In this document: positions 9,225 through 15,290 of the stretch, in pieces
Layout: each line of letters begins with the position of its first letter
Position numbering within the stretch: the stretch's first letter is position 1
The notes under the pieces: generated by a model
Told to the model about the DNA's origin: nothing
What the model saw: the letters and a program-made list of their open reading frames with translations, nothing else
The model's database searches: none
Position numbers and translations under genes: made by a program
Source: Poronia punctata
Taxonomy: Eukaryota; Ascomycota; Sordariomycetes; Xylariales; Xylariaceae
Reading direction: 5' to 3'
DNA: 15,290 bases
NCBI GenBank assembly: GCA_022579005.1
Contig: MU401930.1
Coordinates: 1-15,290, forward strand

Positions 9225-9250
9225 TATTGCCTCTTTTTTAGGTTGCTAGT
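8838..9250. other. Island of unmutated, normal-composition DNA
   Basis: Composition changes sharply: 9061-9120 is about 48% G+C, and CpA, TpC, CpC and GpG steps are all frequent (for example CTCAATCCAACAGCTC near 9080 and GGTCCAGGACCC at 9169-9180). The right edge is abrupt at about 9250. Inside are overlapping short open frames on both strands (minus 9154-8888, 88 codons with the first ATG at 9097; plus frames of 72-81 codons). None has a recognisable domain, signal peptide or codon pattern that would single it out as a gene. The island therefore escaped RIP or was inserted later. A solo LTR, a small non-autonomous insertion, or a short single-copy remnant trapped between repeats are the main options. 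Confidence 0.8.
9079..9168 (+). repeat. 10-bp direct repeat inside the island
   Basis: CCTCAATCCA occurs at 9079-9088 and again at 9159-9168, 80 bp apart. The second copy runs into GGTCCAGGACC (9169-9179), an 11-base inverted repeat with a 1-base centre. A shorter repeat, AGGTGGT, occurs at 9123 and 9133. Such motifs are common in LTRs and regulatory DNA, but no specific role can be assigned. Confidence 0.6.
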
Positions 9251-10789
9251 CTTTAATAATTTTATTATTTATAAGTATATTTACTAATTAGGCCTGCTTT
9301 TAATTTTATTTAATTAAATTACTCTCTTATAGCATGTTGCTATACTTTTGCTTATTTTTTTGCTTTTTATTAATTTACTTTATTTTTTTTTAATTTTATA
9401 ACCTTACTTTTAAAATTTATTTTTTTAGTATTATTTATTTTAATTAATTTTTTGCTAAGCAGTTGCTATAATGCTGCCTTTAAAGTTTTTTTATTTTAAT
9501 TTTATATACTTTTACGTTTTTAATGCAAATTTTAGCTAGTTATTTTTAAACTATACTATTTTAAACTTAAACTATAACTTTAGTAATAATAAGCTAAAAA
9601 CTATTTTTATACTTAGCAAAAAGCTTTACTAGCACTACGTTTTAAGCATATATTTTAACTTTTATATTTATTACCTTTATTAACTTAGTAATTTTAACTA
9701 CGCTTTTTAATAAAAAAATTATATTAGTTATTATATTATATGTTTACTACTTTATTACTTATACTTTTTATTAAATATTAGTTATATAAAAAAAATTTGC
9801 TTTAGTAAGCATAGCTTAAAAAATTATAGTATTTATTGCTTATATACGCATTTATATATAAGTTATTTAGCAAAACTATTAAGCTAACCTTGCTAATAAT
9901 AAAAAAGCTACTTTATTTAATAATACTATTATTTATGTTAGCTATTATATGTTTTGCTTAAAAAAGTAAGTTTAGCTTTTTAATAAGTAGTTGCTTTTAA
10001 AAAAAAGCTAGTTTTATTAATATAAAAAAAAGTGCGCTATATTGCTTTTTATTAAAAATTAGTTTTTATTTAATGTTTATTAACTATTATTATTGCTATT
10101 TTTATTATTTATACTTTTTATTAACTATTTGCTAGCTTAGTTGCTAATACTTTACTAATTTTTTATTAGCTAAAAAAAGCTTTTAGCTAGCAACTTTAAT
10201 AATATTTTATAAAAGGCGTAGTTTTTTATACTTTTTTTTAAATATTAAAATAGCTTTTTTAGTAACTTTAATGCTTGCTTGCATTAATTATGCGCGCTTA
10301 TTATAAAACTTACTAATAAAAAGCTAAACTTTTAAAAATAGTTTGCTAATAAAAGTTTTAAAACTTTTTTAAGTATTAATAAAGCTTATTAAAAGCTTTT
10401 TATTTAAAAATTTGTTTTAACTTTTACTATTATTTTTATTTATATTAGTTATTAAACTATACTGCTAAATTTTAACTAAAGCTGCTTTAATATTATAATA
10501 TAATTTTTGCTTTTTTAGCTACTATTTAGCTTTTTTTTATTAACTTTTTATTTTAGTAATGCTACTTTTATTATTAGTAAATTAGTTTAAAGTTATTATA
10601 AGTTTTTTATATATAAGTTTTTAGTTTTTATAATATTATAGCTTAGTTAACTGCTTAGCAATAGCTTACTATTTCTTATTAATTAAGTTTTATATTTTTA
10701 TAACTTTTAGTGCTTATATGCTAATATAACTACTTTATTTATTATTTTACTTAGTATAAACTTTTTTAATTTCTTTTTATATTAGTTTA
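9251..10789. other. RIP-mutated DNA between chromodomain relic and island
   Basis: No domain was recognised. The plus strand is T-rich, as across the retrotransposon to the right, so this may be its 3' untranslated region and mutated 3' LTR. At about 1.5 kb that is longer than usual for such elements, and a nested fragment may be included. The 3' LTR boundary could not be placed. Confidence 0.5.
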
Positions 10790-10804
10790 ATAAGCAGCTT
10801 ATAT

Positions 10805-10925
10805 TTACTAAGTATTTAGCTAGCTTTTAAATATTATATTTTACTAGCTAGCTTTTTTATTTTACTAAGTATTTTTATTTATTTTAGTTATTTTAATACT
10901 AAACAATATTTTCTATTGCTTATTT
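10805..10925 (-). pseudogene. Chromodomain relic at Pol C-terminus
   Basis: Codons starting at 10919 read AIENIV, and 10871-10851 reads YLVK, stop, KS, followed by KYNI, stop, KLAKYLVN near 10840-10805. This follows the chromodomain plan: an Ile-Glu-x-Ile-Val type strand, then Tyr-Leu-Val-Lys-Trp-Lys, then Asn-Thr-Trp-Glu-Pro and a final helix. The stops fall exactly where the two core tryptophans belong, as expected from TGG becoming TAG or TAA. Chromodomains on fungal integrases bind methylated histone H3 lysine 9. The frame is the same as that of the integrase, with no indel between them. Confidence 0.7.
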
Positions 10926-10984
10926 TTTTTATTTATTTTTTAACTTAAGTAATACTATTTAATTACTATTTTTTATTTATTTTA

Positions 10985-11115
10985 TTTACAGTTTAAGTAA
11001 TAATATAAAAAATATATTATAAACTTAAAAATAAATTTTAAACAACTTAATTTAATATGCTTAAGTTTTTACTTTTTTAAAAACTTTAACTTAAATATAT
11101 ATAAAAGCTAGTTTT
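10985..11115 (-). pseudogene. GPY/F-like module relic of integrase C-terminus
   Basis: Reading the integrase frame, KKLAFIYI, stop, VKVFKKVKT near 11115-11060 corresponds to the Gly-Pro-Phe-Lys-Val region. IYF, stop, VYNIFFILLLKL near 11018-10990 corresponds to the hydrophobic strand ending in the His-Val-Ser-Leu-Leu-Lys motif. Upstream, KYYNKRYMLKK (about 11216-11184) is the typical basic helix before this module. Ty3/gypsy integrases use this segment for multimerisation and DNA contact. The differences from the family are the expected transitions. Confidence 0.65.
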
Positions 11116-11279
11116 TTTTTATATTTAAACTTAAAGTATATTATTAATAGCTTTACTATATTACTTGCTTAAAGCTTTTTTAGCATATAACGCTTATTAT
11201 AATATTTTTATATTAACTTAATTGCTTACTTTTAATGCTTATAAACTATATTGCGTATAGCTTTTATTTGCTATAGCTT

Positions 11280-11760
11280 TTCTTTTACTTTTTAAATATT
11301 AAATTAAAGCTGCTTTAATATATACTTAATGCTTTTTTAGTAGTATTTATATAATGCTTTAAATAGTAAATAGCTTATAATAATATATTAGCTATTATTA
11401 TATATAAACTTAACATTTGCTAATATTTTAACTTAGCTATTTAGCTTACTACTATAAAAAATATAAAAGTACTTTTTTAAAGTTTAGTATACTTATTTTA
11501 TTTAGTTATTAGTTTAAAAGTACTATATAGTAAATAGCTACTAACGTATTTTTTATACTTTATAAAACCTTTTTTAAAATTTGCTTATAATAAGTTTACT
11601 TTTATTACTTATAATTTTTTTAAAAAACTTATACTAATAATTTATTTTATAATATATAATTGCTATAAGCTTAATAGCATTAAATATTTTTTATATAAAA
11701 ATAAATAATACTATTTTTATAAACTAGTTTATAATAACTAAAATTATATTATAAACATTA
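11280..11760 (-). pseudogene. Integrase catalytic core relic (DD35E)
   Basis: The frame reads ILVIIN, stop, FIKIVLFI at about 11747-11700, the Val-Val-Asp strand with Asp changed to Asn at 11729-11727. KKIISNKS at about 11621-11598 is the Ser-Asp-Arg-Gly box with Asp changed to Asn at 11606-11604. The Gly-Gln-Thr-Glu box follows, with Glu changed to Lys at 11498-11496. The codon spacing leaves 40 residues between the first two sites and exactly 35 between the last two, the Ty3/gypsy DD35E geometry. FIYNNS at about 11390 and SYLLFKALYKY near 11370-11340 match the conserved end of the core. All three metal-binding acids are lost, so the enzyme is dead. The zinc-binding N-terminal part should lie at about 12.5-11.9 kb but was not resolved. 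Confidence 0.8.
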
Positions 11761-12814
11761 TTATTTAGTTTTATATATAAAAGTAATTTTATAATAAAAT
11801 TTAAGCTAATTTTTTAAAAAAGCTGCTTTAATAAAAATAATAACTAAAGCTTTTTATAAAGCTTATACTTTAGCTTTTAAGCTTTTTTATATTGCATATA
11901 GCTAGTAATATATTTTTAAATATTTTACTTTAAGCTTTTTTAATAAAACTTATACTATAATAACTAAACTATTTTTATTTTATATACTTAGCTTTTAAGT
12001 TATTATAGTGCTAGTATATTAATTACTTTACTAAAGCTTTTTAAGTTAAAATTACTAGCTGCTTTTTAAAGTATAATATACTTTTATTATTAATATAATA
12101 CTTTTTATATATTTTAGCTTTATAGTATATAATTTTTATAAGCTTTATAAAAATAAAGTTTTTAGCTTATAGTTTATAAACTATTTTATAAAACTATATT
12201 AAAGTTATTAGTTTAAAAGCTATTTTGCTATAAGCTAATTTTTTAACTTTAGCGTATAAAATATATTAGTTATAAATAATAACTTTAGCTTTTTTTTTAA
12301 AAAAAGCAGTTTTTATACTTTTAGCAATAATTTTTATTAAATAAGTTATTATTACTATTTACATAGTATATAATATATAAGTTAAGCATATATATTAATA
12401 CTTTTTACTTTTTTGCTTTTAAAAATTATTTATAATTATATAGTAAAAGTTTAGCGCTTTATAAGCTTATAAGTTTATAATTTATATTTTTATTATTAAA
12501 TAAGCTAATAAGTTTAAGTTTAATAAAGCTTTTTAAGCTGCTTTAATAGCGTAAGCTAATACTTTACTTGTTTTTTTTTAAACAAAGTTTTTGCTAATAA
12601 TTGCTATACTTACTTTAATAGCTTACTAACTAATTAAAGCTTTTTTTTAGCATTAGTATTATATTTTTATACTAAATCTTTTTAGCTATATAATTTAGCT
12701 TTTTTAATAGTTTATTTACTAAGTTTAATATGCTTAATTAATATTTTATATTAAAATTAAACTATACTAGCTTATATACTTAGTAAGCAAGCTTTTTTTA
12801 AAAGTCTTATACTA
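11761..12814 (-). pseudogene. Pol region between RNase H and integrase core
   Basis: The length, about 350 codons, is what the tether and the His2-Cys2 zinc-binding domain of a Ty3/gypsy integrase need. I did not resolve the HHCC residues; the Cys codons would have become Tyr and the His codons Tyr. Because the frame is the same on both sides, the region probably contains no net frameshift. Confidence 0.45.
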
Positions 12815-13140
12815 GTAAGTTAACTACGCTTTTTAAAGCTATATAATTTATTTATATTATAAAAGTTTTATTTATTTTTTTAAAGTATTATTATTAGTGC
12901 TTATAGCTTTTTATAATTGCTAAAAGCTTTTATTAGCTTATTGCTTATTTAGTTTTTATATTTATAAGCTTTTATAATTAGTAAGTAACTACTTTTTGTA
13001 TTTTTTTATAAAGCTATAATAATGTTTTTAATATTGCTTTTGTTAATATATTTATTTTTATTTTAGTATTTAAATAGCTATTTTAGTTATAAAAAGTAGT
13101 TATTAATATAAAGGTTTTTTTTATATTTTTAAATATTTAA
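12815..13140 (-). pseudogene. RNase H domain relic of Pol
   Basis: The minus frame following the reverse transcriptase gives KNIKKTFILITTFYN near 13130-13090, then text matching the Glu-Thr-Asp-Ala-Ser start of RNase H with the Asp changed to Asn. Next comes KLLAIIKSYKH near 12945-12900, matching the Lys-Glu-Leu-Leu-Ala-Ile-Val segment, followed by stops where the His-Trp-Arg segment belongs. In the live element this domain removes the RNA strand during reverse transcription. Its position directly after the RT connection region (FLKFINFYKKFITKY near 13230-13190) is as expected. Confidence 0.65.
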
Positions 13141-13419
13141 TTTATTTTTAGCGTTTATTTAAAAACATAGCCTAGTAAAGTATAACTTTTTAAAATTGCT
13201 ATAATTAGCATTATAACGTTTATATACTTAGTTATAAACTTTTTATAAAAGTTTATAAACTTTAAAAACACTTATATATTATATACTAAAGTTAGTACTT
13301 TTTATTTTTAAATAGTAAGAACTTTTTAAAAATTTATTTTTATTTTTTTAATTATAATAATAAACTTTAAAAACTTTATTTTAGTTTTAAAAAACTTATA
13401 TTTTAATAGCTTTATAAAT

Positions 13420-13960
13420 AGTTAATATTTTGCTAACTACTTATAAACTAATTAAAAGTGCTTTTTATATTTTTTTTTATTTTTTAAAAAACTATAATAT
13501 TATTTAAATAAATACTATAAATATAATTTATTACCTTAGCAAATACTTTATATATATATAGGCTTAAAAAGTTATAAAAGTTTTAATTAGTTTAAAAAGC
13601 ATAACTATATATTTAAAATACTTATATTTTGTTTAAAAAGCAGTTTTTTATTTATTATTACGTTTAATTTAAATATAATAGTAAGCATTTTTAAAGTTTA
13701 GCTTTAAAAAAACTTTTGCTAATTTTAGCTTATTTATTATTTTTAATATAAAAGGTAAAAAATATTTATTTTTTATAATTACTTTATTTAAGCCTTTATA
13801 ATTAATATAAAGCTTTATAGTTTTATTTTTTTTTAGCATAAATAAAATAAAAGCTTTTATGTTTGCTTTTAAATACTATATATAGCTTATTTAAAAGTTC
13901 TTTTTAAAATATTTTTTAAGCACTTGCTATTAAGCTTTTATAATAAAATAAATTAAACTA
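13420..13960 (-). pseudogene. Reverse transcriptase relic (Ty3/gypsy type)
   Basis: Minus-strand reading gives KANIKAFILF (13868-13837) and KKNKTIKLYINYKGLN (13833-13786), matching the Lys-Lys-Asp-Gly and Cys-Val-Asp-Tyr-Arg-x-Leu-Asn boxes. KNKYFLPFI and KVFLKLNFKNAY follow (13779-13681), then KYKYFKYIVMLFKL near 13625-13585, matching the Gly-His-Phe-Glu-Tyr-Leu-Val-Met-Pro-Phe-Gly-Leu box. YLNN at 13510-13499 replaces the catalytic YLDD. Both catalytic aspartates, and the one in the first Asp box, have become Asn. Two frameshifts interrupt the domain: two extra bases in the TA run at 13549-13560, and a missing base in the A run at 13486-13491 (T run on the coding strand). The family normally copies element RNA into DNA in virus-like particles. 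Confidence 0.85.
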
Positions 13961-14796
13961 AATAGCACTTATGCTTTTTTTACTAAGTTTATTACATATT
14001 ATGCTTTTTTAGCACTAATAACTTTTTTATTAATAGCTTAAAGTATATATACTAAAATGCTTTAAAATACTTAAGTAAATTAATTTTATTTTTAATACTA
14101 AGCTTATTATTAATTTTAAAAAATAGTAACTTTTTTTTAAAACTAATATTTATACTTATTAAGTTAGTAATATATACTACTTAATTATTAATTATATTTT
14201 TAGCAAACCTTTTAAAATTAATTTTTTAATATTTACTATAAAACTATTAAGTAAAAGCTATATTTAATAGTATACTTAACTAACTTATTTTTAGTTATAA
14301 TATTAAAAGCTTTAATACTTTTTGCTTTTTATATATTATATAAAATATTTGCTTAAAAGTTTTTTTAATTTTTTAAGCGTTAATTATTTAAAAACTAGCT
14401 ATATAAGCTGCTTAGTACTTTATTAGCTTTTTATTTAGTTTTATTAATAAAAGTAATAAAATATTTACTTTTTATAAGTGCTTTTTTTAAAGTTTTTATA
14501 TATAATATTAACTTAGACTTTTATATTTATATTTATAATAATTCTTTTTAGCTTTTGCTTACTGCCTAAAAATACTATAGCTACTATATAAAATAGCTTT
14601 ATAGTACTAAATGCTTTATAAAACTTTACTAAAGTAAATTAAATATATTAACTTACTTTAATTTAACTTTTAACTTTTTATTTTTAAAGTTTAACTAAGT
14701 TATTTAAATATTTTATATTTTATTTTTAAGCTATTGAAAAAGTCTTTACTTAGCTTTGCTTAATTAGTAATTTAATGTTAATTATTTATTTTTTAA
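13961..14796 (-). other. Mutated RT N-terminus, protease and linker region
   Basis: This stretch separates the Gag zinc knuckle from the reverse transcriptase and should hold the aspartic protease (Asp-Ser/Thr-Gly). I read the minus frames and did not find a convincing protease box. Text near 14080-13960 (for example LFSLIYFII) resembles the segment upstream of the RT fingers, with a possible one-base shift. No other feature is apparent. Confidence 0.45.
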
Positions 14797-14838
14797 GCAA
14801 TATTTAGCTATATAGCTTTTTTTACTATAGCAGTAGTA
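14797..14838 (-). pseudogene. Gag CCHC zinc-knuckle relic
   Basis: The 14 codons read YYCYSKKSYIAKYC. Spacing fits a Cys-X2-Cys-X4-His-X4-Cys knuckle in which the first two Cys and the His have become Tyr (TGC/TGT to TAC/TAT and CAT/CAC to TAT/TAC) and both Gly have become Ser, leaving only the last Cys. These are transition changes. Zinc knuckles of this kind end the nucleocapsid part of Gag and bind element RNA. It lies about 0.9 kb upstream of the reverse transcriptase, as expected. Confidence 0.65.
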
Positions 14839-15290
14839 CTTTATAAAGCTATTGCTAATATATGCTAATTTGCTTTAATTTTAATTTATTTACTACTTTA
14901 ATAAATTATTAGTTTTTTTAAAAATTATTTAAGTACTTTTAAATTATTTACTAATTTCTTTTTACTTTAGCAAGCATTTAGCATATTTTTGCTTTTATAG
15001 CAATTTATACTTTTTATTAATATAATACTAAGTATTTTATTATTTTTTAGCTTTATAATATATTATTATTATATTATTAAATAATATATGCTGCTTTATT
15101 AAAACTTTTTTTAGTTTTTTTTAAAGTTTATATTAATAATTAAAAGCTAGTTAGCTATTATCTTTTAATAATATAGCGCTTTTAAGCTTTTATATTAATA
15201 TTTGCTAATAAAAAAAAATCTTTTAAGTTTTTATTTTTTTATTACTAAAGCTTATATAATTACTTTTAAAAAGTTTATTTAAATAGCTTT
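14839..15290 (-). other. Probable gag body, not resolved
   Basis: This stretch lies upstream of the zinc knuckle on the coding strand, so it should encode the C-terminal half of the Gag capsid. The text is too degraded for me to recognise capsid motifs. It runs off the right edge. Confidence 0.4.

Larger units (their letters stand above)
10790..15290 (-). mobile_element. Dead Ty3/gypsy chromovirus-type LTR retrotransposon (partial)
   Basis: The minus strand carries, in the order expected for Ty3/gypsy elements, a Gag zinc knuckle, reverse transcriptase, RNase H, integrase, GPY/F-like module and chromodomain. Integrase lies downstream of reverse transcriptase, which separates it from Ty1/copia. 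The chromodomain places it with the chromoviruses, which in fungi use this module to target insertion into heterochromatin. All domains are interrupted by TAA/TAG codons and changed at catalytic sites by C-to-T or G-to-A mutations, so the copy cannot act on its own. The 5' LTR and most of gag lie beyond the right edge. The protease was not recognised, and the left (3') limit is uncertain. Confidence 0.85.

Noticed and set aside
8913..9241. Two overlapping plus-strand open frames of 72 and 81 codons in the island
   Set aside because: They overlap each other and a minus-strand frame, lack domains, and one begins at GTG. They are expected by chance in 0.4 kb of normal-composition DNA.
8696..9249. 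TTGCTAG at both sides of the island (8696-8702 and 9243-9249) as a target-site duplication
   Set aside because: GCTAG and TTGCTA are among the commonest words in the mutated flanks, so a 7-base match at this distance is not convincing, and no terminal inverted repeats sit just inside.
1..15290. Mitochondrial DNA or a naturally AT-rich genome such as an apicomplexan or anaerobic fungus
   Set aside because: The retrotransposon relic shows directional transition damage at conserved residues, and a normal-composition island is present, so the AT richness is acquired, not native.
1..15290. CRISPR arrays, tRNA or rRNA genes
   Set aside because: No regularly spaced repeats with unique spacers and no conserved tRNA or rRNA segments were seen on either strand.

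Overview
The window looks like one piece of an AT-rich, gene-poor compartment of a filamentous ascomycete nuclear genome (Pezizomycotina). This is inferred from two things. Nearly all of it carries the footprint of saturated repeat-induced point mutation (RIP, C:G to T:A changes), and the recognisable relics are transposable elements. By eye G+C is roughly 10-20% through most of the window. The remaining C is almost always preceded by A or G and followed by T or G. No intact gene was found.

Right half (about 10.8 kb to the right edge, minus strand): a dead Ty3/gypsy chromovirus-type LTR retrotransposon that can still be read through the mutations. In minus-strand order there is a gag CCHC zinc knuckle (about 14.8 kb), reverse transcriptase (13.96-13.42 kb, YLDD box now YLNN), RNase H (about 13.1-12.8 kb), integrase (DD35E core at 11.76-11.28 kb, all three acids lost), a GPY/F-like module (about 11.1-10.98 kb) and a C-terminal chromodomain (about 10.92-10.8 kb). 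Nearly every lost residue is a C-to-T or G-to-A change. Only two frame-breaking indels were seen between 13.87 and 10.8 kb, both in simple repeats. The 5' end of the element lies beyond the right edge.

Centre (8838-9250): a roughly 0.4 kb island of ordinary base composition (one 60-base line is about 48% G+C) with abundant CpA, TpC and CpC, sitting between mutated blocks. It has escaped the mutation process or arrived after it. It may be a solo LTR or a small late insertion. It holds only short open frames that I do not recognise.

Left half (1-8620): saturated RIP DNA with several ghost coding stretches. The best is a plus-strand relic at about 6.5-6.86 kb that matches the C-terminal box of a tyrosine recombinase (Crypton/DIRS type). 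Three other stretches (plus 1-830, minus 2890-2000, plus 4552-4815) read for long distances with only TAA/TAG stops, as expected for mutated coding DNA, but I could not identify them. There is also a Lys/Ala/Ser-rich low-complexity tract (7062-7250, minus), a diverged direct repeat pair (8013 and 8470) and a perfect 38-bp palindrome (927-964).

The layout fits nested, inactivated elements in heterochromatin with one unmutated insert. All family assignments come from reading degraded translations by eye; no database search was possible.
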